DNA from: Nocardia yamanashiensis NBRC 100130
GTDB lineage: Bacteria; Actinomycetota; Actinomycetes; Mycobacteriales; Mycobacteriaceae
DNA: 64,000 bases
Direction: 5' to 3'
Assembly: GCF_001613325.1 (NCBI RefSeq)
Contig: NZ_BDCD01000002.1
Span: 124,001 to 188,000, forward strand
Below, in pieces: positions 27,724 to 36,161 of the stretch (within the stretch, counting starts at the first letter, position 1; the number at the start of each line of letters is the position of its first letter). The translations under genes were made by a program, and so were the position numbers. The notes beneath the pieces were generated by a model. The model saw nothing but the letters and a program-made list of their open reading frames with translations, searched no databases and had not been told where the DNA came from.

Positions 27724-28437
27724 ATGGAGCAGCTTCCCGAGGACTGGCAGCGTGGACTGATCATCGTCGCGCACCCTGACGACATCGAGTACGGGGCGGC
27801 CGCCGCGGTGGCTCGCTGGACGCGGCAGGGCAAGGACATTCGCTATCTGCTGGCCAGTCGCGGTGAAGCGGGTATTGCCGGGATGCCGCCTGCCGAGGCC
27901 GGGCCGCTGCGCGAGGCCGAGGAACTGGCCAGTGCCAAGATCGTTGGGGTGAGCGAGGTCGAATTCCTCGAGCATGCCGACGGCCGCATCGAGGAATCTC
28001 TGGGCCTGCGCCGCGATATCGCGGGCGCTATCCGCCGCCATCGCCCGGAAATGGTGGTGCTGTTCAACTTCGGGGACGTCTGGGCTCGCGGCTACGCCAA
28101 CAGTGCCGACCATCGCGCTGTCGGGCGCGCCGCCCTGGATGCCGTCTCCGACGCCGGTAATGAGTGGATCCACCCCGAACTCGCCGATCTGCCCCCGCAT
28201 TCGCCGCGCTGGGCCGCTGTCTACGGCGTCCCCGACGGCAGCCACGCGGTTGACGTCTCCGCCACCATGGACATCGCCGTCGAATCCCTCACCGCCCACC
28301 GCCGGTACCTCGAAGCCTTGAGTGACGAGCCCGTTGAGTCCCAGGCTCGCGCCGTCCTCGAAATGAGCGCCGGACCGAAGGAGGGCTTCGACGCTCCCAA
28401 CGCGATCAGCTTCGAGCTGTACTACTTCAGCGCCTGA
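27724..28437 (+). CDS. PIG-L/LmbE family zinc-dependent deacetylase
   Basis: A 237-residue PIG-L protein. The zinc motif AHPDD occurs at residues 16-20, with the third ligand His in SADHRAVG (about 121-128). Family members remove acetyl groups from GlcNAc-type substrates, and include MshB and Mca of mycothiol metabolism. This one is shorter than MshB or Mca and is not clearly either. It follows the sugar cluster after a 116-base gap and is probably transcribed alone. The substrate is unknown. Confidence 0.85.
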   Translation: MEQLPEDWQRGLIIVAHPDDIEYGAAAAVARWTRQGKDIRYLLASRGEAGIAGMPPAEAGPLREAEELASAKIVGVSEVEFLEHADGRIEESLGLRRDIAGAIRRHRPEMVVLFNFGDVWARGYANSADHRAVGRAALDAVSDAGNEWIHPELADLPPHSPRWAAVYGVPDGSHAVDVSATMDIAVESLTAHRRYLEALSDEPVESQARAVLEMSAGPKEGFDAPNAISFELYYFSA

Positions 28438-28596
28438 CCTGCGAAACGCAACAACTGATCTCGCAAGATGCGGGTAACTCCCCGGGAACGCCCGAAATAG
28501 TCTCGGCTCCCAACCGCTGGCACGCGTCCCCAACAGCGAACGGCTCCCGGGCTGGGCGCTGAAGTCCCGGGGAGGCGGGGGAGTTAGCCTTCATGC

Positions 28597-29760
28597 GTGC
28601 GTGTAGCTGTGGTGGCCGGGCCTGATCCGGGACATGCCTTTCCGGCGATCGCGTTGTGCCTGCGGTTTCTTCAGGCGGGCGATGATCCGGTGCTGTTCAC
28701 CAGTCCGCGCTGGTTCGACGCGGCGCGCGATGCCGGGATCGGGGTGCGGCGGCTGAAGGGGCTGGCGCCGCGGGCCGAGGACGATGACGCCGATGCGGGG
28801 GCGCGGATTCATCAACGCGCGGCGCATATTTCGACCGAGATCCTGCCCGATTTGAGCGCTATGCTCCCCGAGCTGGTCGTATCGGATGTGCTGACCGCCG
28901 GTGGCGGGATGGCGGCGGAGCGGCTCGGCGTGCCGTGGGTGGAGCTGTCCCCGCATCCGCTGTATCTCCAGTCGAAAGCCCTGCCGCCCATCGGAAGTGG
29001 GCTCGCGGCGGGGGAGGGCATGCGTGGCCGCGCCCGCGACTCCGTACTGCGTGGTCTGTCCTCGCGTGCCGTGCGGCGCGGCGAACTGCAACGTGAGCAG
29101 GCCCGGGTGAGCATCGGGCTGCCCGCCGAGGATCCCGGACCCGCCGCCCGGCTGGTAGCCACGCTCCCGGCGCTCGAGGTCCCGCGTCCCGACTGGCCGG
29201 ACAACGCCCACCTGGTCGGCCCGCTGCTCTGGGAGCCCACCGATCACATCCTGGACCTGCCGCCCGGCGACGAGCCCCTGATCATGGTGGCCCCGTCGAC
29301 CGCGCACACCGGCGTCACCGGCATGGCCGACCTCGTATTGGAAGCCCTCGAAGGCGCGAACGTCCGCGTCGCCGTCTCCACCCTCGACACCCCGCCCGCG
29401 CACCTGCCGCCCTGGGCCACAGCGGGTTTGGGCCGCCAGGACGAACTACTGCGCCACGCAGCCCTGGTGATCGGCGGCGGCGGTCACGGCCTGCTCGCCA
29501 AATCCCTGCTGTCCGGCGTCCCCATCATCACCGTCCCCGGCGGCGGCGACCAATGGGAACTGGCGAATCGCGCAGCCCGCCAAGGCAGTTCCCTCTTCAT
29601 CCGCCCCCTCACCCCCGAAGCGGTCCGGGACGCGGTCTCCCGCATCCTCACCGAGAACTCCTTCACCACCGCCGCCCGCTCGGCCGCCGCCGGCGCGTCC
29701 GTGGTCTCCGACCCCATCCAGATCTGCCACGAAGCCCGAACCGCCACCCGGGCCGGCTGA
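28597..29760 (+). CDS. GT1-like glycosyltransferase (Rv2739c type)
   Basis: A 387-residue GT-B protein. The N-terminus VAVVAGPDPGHAFPAIAL resembles the acceptor-domain start of MGT/UGT enzymes; the C-terminal part has the donor-site region GGGGHGLLAKSLLSGVPIITVPGGGDQWELANR (about residues 300-332). GTG 28597 is chosen because it begins the first Rossmann strand. The gene sits directly before the DUF3046 gene and upstream of recA, as Rv2739c does in M. tuberculosis. Donor and acceptor are unknown. Confidence 0.85.
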   Translation: MRVAVVAGPDPGHAFPAIALCLRFLQAGDDPVLFTSPRWFDAARDAGIGVRRLKGLAPRAEDDDADAGARIHQRAAHISTEILPDLSAMLPELVVSDVLTAGGGMAAERLGVPWVELSPHPLYLQSKALPPIGSGLAAGEGMRGRARDSVLRGLSSRAVRRGELQREQARVSIGLPAEDPGPAARLVATLPALEVPRPDWPDNAHLVGPLLWEPTDHILDLPPGDEPLIMVAPSTAHTGVTGMADLVLEALEGANVRVAVSTLDTPPAHLPPWATAGLGRQDELLRHAALVIGGGGHGLLAKSLLSGVPIITVPGGGDQWELANRAARQGSSLFIRPLTPEAVRDAVSRILTENSFTTAARSAAAGASVVSDPIQICHEARTATRAG

Positions 29761-29819
29761 ACGAGTGGCACACCACCGCGGAGAATCCGGGCATATCCCC
29801 TCCCTCATGTGCCACTCGT
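29761..29819. terminator. Hairpin after the glycosyltransferase gene
   Basis: ACGAGTGGCACA (29761-29772) and TGTGCCACTCGT (29808-29819) form a perfect 12-base inverted repeat with a 35-base loop, starting at the first base after the stop codon. There is no T-run. The TGGCACA stem recurs at 43454. Confidence 0.55.
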
Positions 29820-29853
29820 GGGCTGATCACGCCGGTGGCGTAGGCTCGCGGCC

Positions 29854-30045
29854 GTGCGATTGACGGTGTTCCAGGAGCTGTTGCATGGCGAGTTCGGGAC
29901 GGCGCGGGGTGATGCGCTGCTCGCCGATCATGTATTGCCTTCGATCGGGAAGACGGGGGCGGCCGCCATCGAGGCGGGGGTGGACCCGCGGGACGTGTGG
30001 CGGGCACTGTGCGCGGAATTCGATGTGCCGCAGTCGCGCTGGTGA
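29854..30045 (+). CDS. DUF3046 protein (Rv2738c type)
   Basis: A 63-residue conserved actinobacterial protein with the DUF3046 features MRLTVFQELLHGEFG, the DHVLPSIG segment and a C-terminal DVWRALCAEFDVP. It starts with GTG. Its place between the glycosyltransferase and recA matches M. tuberculosis Rv2738c. Function is unknown. Confidence 0.85.
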   Translation: MRLTVFQELLHGEFGTARGDALLADHVLPSIGKTGAAAIEAGVDPRDVWRALCAEFDVPQSRW

Positions 30046-30046
30046 A

Positions 30047-30589
30047 TCAGGCGTTGCGGGCGTAGTGGCGGGCGGCCTTCGCGCGATTGCCGCAGGTGGC
30101 CATGGAATGCCAGCGGCGGGTGCCGTTCTTCGAGGTGTCGTGGAACCACAGCACGCAATTGGGGTGTGCGCACTGCTTGATCCGGTCGGGGGCGTCGGCC
30201 AGCAGTCGCAGCAGATTGTCGGCGGCCAGCCAGCCCGGTAGCCATTCCGGCTGCCGCACGTCGGGGGTGTCGGCGGGGCCGGTGGCGGTGAGGGTGCGCC
30301 GGATGCGGCCGTGGTCCAGGACGGCGTTCAGTTCGTCGCTGGACTCCCCGCGCACCGTGCGCAGAATCGCCTCGCGCGCGGTGACCACGGCGCGCAAGGT
30401 CTGCTCGTCCGCGGGCAGGGCGAGGTCGTTGTCGGCCAGCCAGGCGGCCAGTCCATCGGTGTCGATGAGCAGATCCTGGGGTCCCTCCGCCGTGATGTAG
30501 CGGGTGTTGAGCAGGTCCAGGGCGAGTGGTTCGCCGAGGTGAGGGCGTGGATCGGGCACGCCTGAGGGTAACCGTCGCGGGCTCGGCAT
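30047..30589 (-). CDS. CGNR zinc-finger protein (ABATE domain), putative regulator
   Basis: A 180-residue protein with the N-terminal ABATE domain (LGEPLALDLLNTRY and DGLAAWL) and a C-terminal CGNR zinc finger: Cys pair in CAHPNCVLWFHD and the naming motif CGNR in HSMATCGNRAKAARHY. Such proteins are treated as DNA-binding regulators. ATG 30589 has AAAGGAGG 13 bases upstream. It converges with the DUF3046 gene with one base between them. Two 16-base direct repeats in its promoter suggest self-regulation, which is inferred. Confidence 0.87.
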   Translation of the reverse strand: MPSPRRLPSGVPDPRPHLGEPLALDLLNTRYITAEGPQDLLIDTDGLAAWLADNDLALPADEQTLRAVVTAREAILRTVRGESSDELNAVLDHGRIRRTLTATGPADTPDVRQPEWLPGWLAADNLLRLLADAPDRIKQCAHPNCVLWFHDTSKNGTRRWHSMATCGNRAKAARHYARNA

Positions 30590-30604
30590 CGGCGCAACGC
30601 CTCC

Positions 30605-30691
30605 TTTCTAACCTGTCAAATGCATTATGAAGGTTGACAGTCGTATCCGTGTGTGGGTAATTTCTAACCTGTCAAACAAACCGAATCGGTT
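30605..30691. promoter_or_regulatory. Repeat-rich control region upstream of the CGNR gene
   Basis: TTTCTAACCTGTCAAA occurs twice in the same orientation (30605-30620 and 30661-30676), 56 bases apart. Between them lies TTGACAG (30634-30640), inverted relative to the repeat's CTGTCAA. A 13-base palindrome AACCGAATCGGTT follows (30679-30691). On the plus strand TTGACA (30634) and TAATTT (30658) also look like a promoter. The whole gap 30590-30854 has no convincing gene. Confidence 0.5.
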
Positions 30692-30802
30692 ATATCTTCC
30701 CCGTGGCCCGCATTCTGACGATGTGGACGGCGGCCGGGTTTGCGGCGGTGGACGACTCGACGATCCTGCGCAGGTGTGTCAGGTAGGGCCGCCGCAAAGC
30801 GG

Positions 30803-30836
30803 AATGCCTGCCGGAGAACCTTCTCCGGCAGGCATT
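30803..30836 (-). terminator. Terminator of the DHA2 transporter gene
   Basis: AATGCCTGCCGGAGAA and TTCTCCGGCAGGCATT form a perfect 16-base inverted repeat separated by two bases, 18 bases after the transporter stop codon. The A/T bases at its ends serve as a short U-tract on either strand. Confidence 0.75.
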
Positions 30837-30854
30837 TCCGTTGTTCCACCGGCT

Positions 30855-32261
30855 TCAGCCGACCAGTGCCGGACGCTGCGGCGCTTCCGGAGCGCCGGTG
30901 CGCGGGCGGCGCAACAGGGCGAACGAGACTAGGCCGAAGGCGATGCCGACCGCGCCCGCCACCGCCACGGCCGCGTCCAGGCCGCTCACGAAATCGGGCA
31001 GCGGCAGGGGCTGGGCGGTCCCCGCCACATCGCGGAACACGGTGCCCAGCACCGCGACTCCCAGTGCGATGCCGAGCTGACGGGCGGTGTTCACCGCACC
31101 GGCCGCGACACCGGACTGCCGGGGTTCCACGGCCGCCATGCCGGTGGAGACCAGGGCCGGGGCATTGACGCCGATGCCCGCGCCGATCACCACGAAACCG
31201 GGAACGATTGCCGCCCAGGAAGATCCGGCGTCGATGAAGGTGAGCAGCGCCGAACCCGCGCCGACCACCACCAAGCCCAGGCCGACCGTGTACGCGGCGG
31301 GCACCTCGTGCAGGAGGCGACCGGCCAGGCCCGACACCAGGAATGCGGTCAGCGCCATCGGCAGCATGGCCAGGCCGGCGCGCAGCGGCGACAGGTGCAG
31401 CTGCTGCTGCAACCACAGCGACAGCAGTGGAGAGGAGGCGAAGGCGGCGAAGGTCTGGCCGGACGCGTTCAGCAGGGTGCCGCTGAACACGCGATTGCGC
31501 AGCAGCGCGAGGGGGAACATCGGTGCGGCGCTGCGGGATTCGATCGCCACGAACACGGCGACGGCCAGCGCGCCCGCCGCCAGCGCGGTCAGCGCGCCAC
31601 CGTCGCTCCAGCCGTGTTCACCGGCCCGGATGATGCCGAAGGTGACGCCGGTCGCGGCGGCCGCGAAGGCCAGCATGCCGGGCAGATCCACCTTGCTGCC
31701 CGCGTGCCGCGGCGAAGCCGGGAACACCAAGGCGGACAAGGTGATCGTCACCGCCGCGAGGGGCAGATTGACGAAGAAGATCCAGCGCCAGGACAGCAGA
31801 TCGGTGAGCACGCCGCCGAGCACGGTGCCCAAACCCGCTGCCACACCGGCGATCGCGCCCCACGCGCCGAACGCCACCCCGCGATCGCGGCCGGTGTAGG
31901 TGGCATGCAACAGGGACAGGGTGGTCGCGAACATGGCCGCGCCGCCGATGCCCTGCGCGATCCGGGAGGCCACCAGAACGCTTGCGTCACCGGCCATTCC
32001 GCAGGCCAGCGAGGCGGCGGTGAAGACCGCCAGCCCGGCCAGATAGACCGGCTTCGCACCGACCCGGTCGGCGAGGGAGCCCAGCACCAGCAGCAGGGCC
32101 GCCAGCGCGAGGGCATAGCCGTCCACGATCCACTGCAGGCCGGACAGGCCGGTGCCGAGATCGACGGCGATATCGGGGAGCGCGACATTCACGATGGTGA
32201 CGTCGATGAGCAGCATGAGCGTGCCCAGGCACGCCGCGAAGAGGGGAAGCCATTTCCGCAT
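30855..32261 (-). CDS. MFS drug efflux transporter, DHA2 family (14 helices)
   Basis: A 468-residue transporter with about 14 hydrophobic helices. DHA2 signatures are visible: LDxTIVNVALP-like motif in LLIDVTIVNVALPDIA (residues 17-32), LGSLADRVGAKPVY (motif A), RIAQGIGGAAMF and GAWGAIAGVAAGLGTVLGGVL (motif C). It should export drugs or other amphiphiles using the proton gradient. It is divergent from a double-AsnC regulator with a 96-base shared promoter region holding a short dyad. Substrate unknown. Confidence 0.88.
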   Translation of the reverse strand: MRKWLPLFAACLGTLMLLIDVTIVNVALPDIAVDLGTGLSGLQWIVDGYALALAALLLVLGSLADRVGAKPVYLAGLAVFTAASLACGMAGDASVLVASRIAQGIGGAAMFATTLSLLHATYTGRDRGVAFGAWGAIAGVAAGLGTVLGGVLTDLLSWRWIFFVNLPLAAVTITLSALVFPASPRHAGSKVDLPGMLAFAAAATGVTFGIIRAGEHGWSDGGALTALAAGALAVAVFVAIESRSAAPMFPLALLRNRVFSGTLLNASGQTFAAFASSPLLSLWLQQQLHLSPLRAGLAMLPMALTAFLVSGLAGRLLHEVPAAYTVGLGLVVVGAGSALLTFIDAGSSWAAIVPGFVVIGAGIGVNAPALVSTGMAAVEPRQSGVAAGAVNTARQLGIALGVAVLGTVFRDVAGTAQPLPLPDFVSGLDAAVAVAGAVGIAFGLVSFALLRRPRTGAPEAPQRPALVG

Positions 32262-32277
32262 GGGAACCTCCGGCAGA

Positions 32278-32293
32278 GACGAACGATTTCGTC
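32278..32293. promoter_or_regulatory. Dyad in the DHA2/AsnC divergent promoter
   Basis: GACGAA and TTCGTC form a 6-base inverted repeat around CGAT, 17 bases upstream of the transporter start. It is a candidate operator for the AsnC-type regulator encoded next to it. Confidence 0.4.
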
Positions 32294-32357
32294 ACCAAGC
32301 GTGGAGGTCGCGCTCGGATCTACATAGCCGTAGCGCCGATTGCGGTAGATTCCTCCT

Positions 32358-33377
32358 ATGGTCGGAGAAATCGACGCGAATTCCGCCATCATGGATGTGC
32401 TCGACAAACAGATCGTGCACGGCCTGGTCGTCGACGCGCGCATCCCGTTCGCCCGGCTCGGGGCCATTCTCGGCGTCTCCGAACAGACCGTGGCGCGGCG
32501 CTACCGGTCGCTGCGGCAGCGCGGCATCGTGCACGTGTCGGGGCAGGTGAACATGACACCGCTCGGACAGGCGCGCTGGATGCTGCGCATCCGGACCACC
32601 CCGGCGCGAGCGGTCGCATTGGCCGAATCGCTTGCGCGGCAACCGGATCTGAGCTGGGTGTCGCTGCTGTCCACCGGCTTCGAGGTGACCTGCGTGGGGC
32701 GGCCGCGCTCGGTGGAACGGCGCGACGAACTGCTGCTGCGCCTGATCCCGAACGCCGGGCAGGTGCAGGGCATGAACGTCTACGAGGTGATGCGGGCGTT
32801 CCCGGGCGCGGAGGAATGGCCGCGCTACGGCAGCCTGCTCAGCCCGGAACAGGTGGCCGAACTCGGGCCGCCGCGGCCGCGCCGGGACGGGCCGGAATCG
32901 GCGGGCGCGGTCACGCTGACCCGGGAAGACGAGGCCATGCTGACCCTGCTGGCGCGGGACGGGCGCGCGCCCTACGCGCAACTCGCCGCCGCCACCGGCT
33001 GGAGCGCCACCCGTGTCGCCCGGCGCATGCAGGAACTCGTCGCGGCCGGGGTGCTGTACTTCGACCTCGATTTCGCCTTGGAGCGCATGGGATTCCGCAC
33101 CCGCGGCATGCTGTGGCTGCGGGTGCGGCCCGCGCGGCTGGAAGCGGTGGGGACGGCGGTGTCGAATCATCCCGAAGTGGCGTTCGTGGGCGCGACCACC
33201 GGCACCGCGAACCTCATCGTGTCGGTGGAATGTACCGATATCTCGCACCTGTACCGCTATGTGACCGAGAGCCTCGGAACCCTCGACGGGATCGACGAGG
33301 TGGAGGTGACCATGGCGCTGCGGGTGTTCAAACAGCAGCAGACGTTGCTGTCGAATCGGCCGACGGTCGGGCGCTGA
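32358..33377 (+). CDS. Lrp/AsnC-family regulator with two tandem AsnC units
   Basis: A 339-residue protein built from two AsnC-type halves. The first has a helix-turn-helix at about residues 15-60 ([26 protein letters not shown]) and its ligand domain to about 150; the second helix-turn-helix is at about 190-235 ([21 protein letters not shown]), with its RAM-like domain to the end. Fused double-AsnC regulators are common in Nocardia and Streptomyces. It is divergent from the DHA2 pump, its likely target. The ligand is unknown. Confidence 0.88.
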   Translation: MVGEIDANSAIMDVLDKQIVHGLVVDARIPFARLGAILGVSEQTVARRYRSLRQRGIVHVSGQVNMTPLGQARWMLRIRTTPARAVALAESLARQPDLSWVSLLSTGFEVTCVGRPRSVERRDELLLRLIPNAGQVQGMNVYEVMRAFPGAEEWPRYGSLLSPEQVAELGPPRPRRDGPESAGAVTLTREDEAMLTLLARDGRAPYAQLAAATGWSATRVARRMQELVAAGVLYFDLDFALERMGFRTRGMLWLRVRPARLEAVGTAVSNHPEVAFVGATTGTANLIVSVECTDISHLYRYVTESLGTLDGIDEVEVTMALRVFKQQQTLLSNRPTVGR

Positions 33378-33436
33378 CCCGGAATTGCCGTGCGCCGGCC
33401 GGGTCGGCCCGCGTGTCGGAGGGCGCGTCGCTTGCC

Positions 33437-33452
33437 TCGAACACGTGTTCGT
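33437..33452 (+). promoter_or_regulatory. LexA box (SOS box) of recA
   Basis: TCGAACACGTGTTCGT matches the actinobacterial/Gram-positive SOS box GAAC-N4-GTTC with the flanking TC and G; only the last base breaks the palindrome. It lies 92 bases before the recA start. Confidence 0.85.
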
Positions 33453-33471
33453 TTATGCTCGTCGTCGGAAC

Positions 33472-33494
33472 TTGTCGGTGCGGCCCTCTAACGT
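33472..33494 (+). promoter_or_regulatory. RecA-NDp (PafBC-type) DNA-damage promoter of recA
   Basis: TTGTCGGTG (33472-33480), 8 bases, then TAACGT (33489-33494) fit exactly the RecA-NDp consensus TTGTCRGTG-N8-TANNNT described for LexA-independent damage genes in mycobacteria. Transcription would start near 33500, about 43 bases before recA. Confidence 0.82.
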
Positions 33495-33543
33495 GGGCGC
33501 CAACCACAGCACGAGACACACCCGTCGAGAAGGGGAACCAGCG

Positions 33544-34578
33544 ATGGCACCACAGGCTTTCGATCGCGACAAGGCGCTCGAACTGGCATTGGCGCAGGTC
33601 GAGAAGAGCTTCGGCAAGGGCGCCGTGATGCGCCTCGGCGAAGAGGCCCGCCAGCCCATTTCGGTCATTCCGACCGGCTCCATCGCGCTCGACGTGGCGC
33701 TCGGCCTCGGCGGCCTGCCGCGCGGCCGCGTCGTCGAGATCTACGGTCCGGAATCCTCCGGTAAGACCACCGTCGCCCTGCACGCCGTCGCGAACGCGCA
33801 GGCCGCCGGCGGTGTCGCCGCCTTCATCGACGCCGAGCACGCGCTCGACCCGGACTACGCCCGCAAGCTCGGCGTGGACACCGACGCGCTGCTGGTCTCG
33901 CAGCCCGACACCGGTGAGCAGGCGCTCGAAATCGCCGACATGCTGGTGCGTTCCGGCGCCATCGACATCATCGTCATCGACTCCGTGGCCGCCCTGGTGC
34001 CGCGCGCGGAAATCGAAGGCGAGATGGGTGACAGCCACGTCGGTCTGCAGGCCCGCCTGATGAGCCAGGCGCTGCGCAAGATGACCTCGGCGCTCAACAA
34101 CTCCGGCACCACCGCCATCTTCATCAACCAGCTGCGCGAGAAGATCGGCGTCATGTTCGGTTCGCCCGAGACCACGACCGGTGGTAAGGCGCTGAAGTTC
34201 TACGCCTCCGTGCGCCTGGACGTGCGCCGCATCGAGACCCTGAAGGACGGTTCCGACGCGGTCGGCAACCGCACCCGCGTCAAGGTCGTCAAGAACAAGG
34301 TCTCCCCGCCGTTCAAGCAGGCCGAGTTCGACATCCTCTACGGCGTCGGCATCTCCAAGGAGGGGTCGATCATCGATATGGGTGTCGATCAGGGCTTCAT
34401 CCGCAAGTCCGGGTCCTGGTACACCTACGAGGGCGACCAGCTCGGCCAGGGCAAGGAGAACGCCCGCAAGTTCCTGCTGGAGAACACCGACGTGCGCGAC
34501 GAGATCGAGAAGAAGATCAAGGAAAAGCTCGGCATCGGCGCCGATGTCACCGCCGACGCCGGAGCCGCCGACTTCTAA
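33544..34578 (+). CDS. recA: DNA recombinase RecA
   Basis: A 344-residue RecA that drives strand exchange and LexA self-cleavage. Walker A is GPESSGKTT (about residues 68-76), Walker B is IIVIDSV, loop L1 is in [17 protein letters not shown], and loop L2 is in [20 protein letters not shown]. No intein interrupts it, unlike M. tuberculosis recA. ATG 33544 has an AAGGGGA site 9 bases upstream and gives the normal family start. recX follows after 3 bases. Confidence 0.98.
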   Translation: MAPQAFDRDKALELALAQVEKSFGKGAVMRLGEEARQPISVIPTGSIALDVALGLGGLPRGRVVEIYGPESSGKTTVALHAVANAQAAGGVAAFIDAEHALDPDYARKLGVDTDALLVSQPDTGEQALEIADMLVRSGAIDIIVIDSVAALVPRAEIEGEMGDSHVGLQARLMSQALRKMTSALNNSGTTAIFINQLREKIGVMFGSPETTTGGKALKFYASVRLDVRRIETLKDGSDAVGNRTRVKVVKNKVSPPFKQAEFDILYGVGISKEGSIIDMGVDQGFIRKSGSWYTYEGDQLGQGKENARKFLLENTDVRDEIEKKIKEKLGIGADVTADAGAADF

Positions 34579-34581
34579 CCG

Positions 34582-36054
34582 ATGACCGATCGGGAAACCG
34601 CAGGGCCCCGGCAGGATCCGCCGGGGCCCGCCCCCAAACTCGAGGCCGTCGAACGCCTCCGCCGCCAACTCGACGCCCTGGAGTCGAAGTCTCGCCGCCG
34701 CACCGAGCCCCGCGCTCCGCGCAGTTCGACCCGCGGCGCCGATTCGACTCAGCTGTTCGGCTCGGACCCGTACGCCAAGGCCGCCTACGACTCCCACCCG
34801 AACTCCTACGAACCCCGCAACAGCTGGTCTACCGCCGACCCCTACGCGAACCCGTCCCGCGACACCTGGTCGACTCAGCCCGCCGACCATGGAACCGCCA
34901 CTCGCGATAGCTACGGCACCCGATACGGCGACGCTTTCGAATCGAACGACGCCGACGAGACCGCGCCGGACGATTCGTACGAGGATCCGCCCAGCACACT
35001 CCGCCGCCGCCGGACCGCCACACCCGCTTCCGGCGACAGCGCCGACTCCGCCACCGAACCCGACGGCGACGCCGAGTCCGCCGAACCACCTACGAAACCC
35101 GTTCGCGCCCAACGCAATGCGACGCGAACCCAGCGCACCACCTCACCCGACCAGAGCCGGTCGACATGGGGTCGGCGGCGGGAGGAAGCGCCGCCGACCC
35201 CCACCGGCGGCGCGGACGATCACGAGACGTCGGTGGATGGCGAGTCGCGCCTGGCCCGCCGTGGACGCAGCTCCGACGCGACATCGCGGGATGGTGCGGA
35301 TGACCCCGCATCGCATCTGGCGGAGCGCGAATCGGACAGCGCTGCCGACGATTTCCCTTCGCGTCCCGGCCGGAGTCGCCGTGGTGGCGGGGCTCGCCGC
35401 GGCTACGGGGCATATGCCGAGGGGCGAACCGCGGAACAGTCCGACGAGACAGCCGATGAGACAGGGCGCGAGTCCGGCCGTCGTACGCGCGGCAGGAGCG
35501 GACGGCGCGGATATCGTGCGGGCGGTGGCGAATCCGGCGAGACCGGGCTGCCCGGAGGCGGGACCGAAGCGCAGGCCAAGGAGGTTTGCCTGCGGTTGCT
35601 GACCGATCGTGCGCGTAGCCGTTCGGAGCTGGCTACCAAGCTGGCCGACAGAGGGTATTCGGAGGCGGTGGCGAACAAGGTGCTGGATCGGCTCACCGAG
35701 GTGGGGCTGATCGATGACGCCGCTTTCGCGCAGCAGTGGGTGCAGTCCCGGCATACCTTTTCCGGTAAAGGCAAGCGGGCGTTGGCGCAGGAGTTGCGGC
35801 GCAAAGGGGTGGGGCAGGAGGAGGCCGAGGAAGCCCTGTCCGCCATTACCTCTGATGACGAGCAGGAGCGGGCCGCGGATCTGGTCCGGCGTAAGTTGCG
35901 TTCGTTGCCGCGGGATCTGGACCGGGAGAAGGCGATTCGCCGCTTGGTCGGGATGCTGGCTCGTCGCGGCTACAACTCGGGCACCGCGTACGCGGTCGTG
36001 AAAGCCGAACTCGCGGCCGTCGGCGACGACCTCGATCGCGGCGCTTTCGACTGA
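34582..36054 (+). CDS. recX: RecX recombination regulator with long disordered N-terminus
   Basis: Only the last 160 residues of this 490-residue protein form the RecX domain (from AKEVCLRLLTDRARSRSEL near 329, through VLDRLTEVGLIDDAAFAQQWV, HTFSGKGKRALAQELRRKGV and LVGMLARRGYNSGTAYAVV). RecX binds the RecA filament and limits it. Typical RecX proteins have 150-180 residues. The first 320 residues are low complexity: charged, rich in Ser, Asp, Arg, Thr and Pro, with Arg-Arg clusters, and no recognisable fold. The reading frame is uninterrupted and codon use is that of a gene, so the extension appears real. It starts 3 bases after recA. Confidence 0.92.
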   Translation: MTDRETAGPRQDPPGPAPKLEAVERLRRQLDALESKSRRRTEPRAPRSSTRGADSTQLFGSDPYAKAAYDSHPNSYEPRNSWSTADPYANPSRDTWSTQPADHGTATRDSYGTRYGDAFESNDADETAPDDSYEDPPSTLRRRRTATPASGDSADSATEPDGDAESAEPPTKPVRAQRNATRTQRTTSPDQSRSTWGRRREEAPPTPTGGADDHETSVDGESRLARRGRSSDATSRDGADDPASHLAERESDSAADDFPSRPGRSRRGGGARRGYGAYAEGRTAEQSDETADETGRESGRRTRGRSGRRGYRAGGGESGETGLPGGGTEAQAKEVCLRLLTDRARSRSELATKLADRGYSEAVANKVLDRLTEVGLIDDAAFAQQWVQSRHTFSGKGKRALAQELRRKGVGQEEAEEALSAITSDDEQERAADLVRRKLRSLPRDLDREKAIRRLVGMLARRGYNSGTAYAVVKAELAAVGDDLDRGAFD

Positions 36055-36100
36055 CGAAGAGACGCTGTCCGGCATGGCGAATGCCGCGGTCAGGGCCGAG

Positions 36101-36161
36101 CTCGCGGGGCCGGGAACTACCTCGCGGGGCGAGGGAACTACCTCGCGGGGCCGGGAACTAC
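36101..36161. repeat. Three tandem ~20-bp repeats between recX and hydrolase
   Basis: CTCGCGGGGCCGGGAACTAC occurs at 36101-36120 and 36142-36161, with a 21-base variant (GGCGAGGG in place of GGCCGGG) at 36121-36141. The last copy overlaps the hydrolase stop codon. The gene ends here converge. Function is unknown; polymerase slippage could make copy number vary. Confidence 0.8.

Noticed and set aside
30627..30932. 101-residue plus-strand frame in the CGNR/DHA2 gap
   Set aside because: It has no ribosome site, crosses the transporter terminator and enters the transporter gene antisense.
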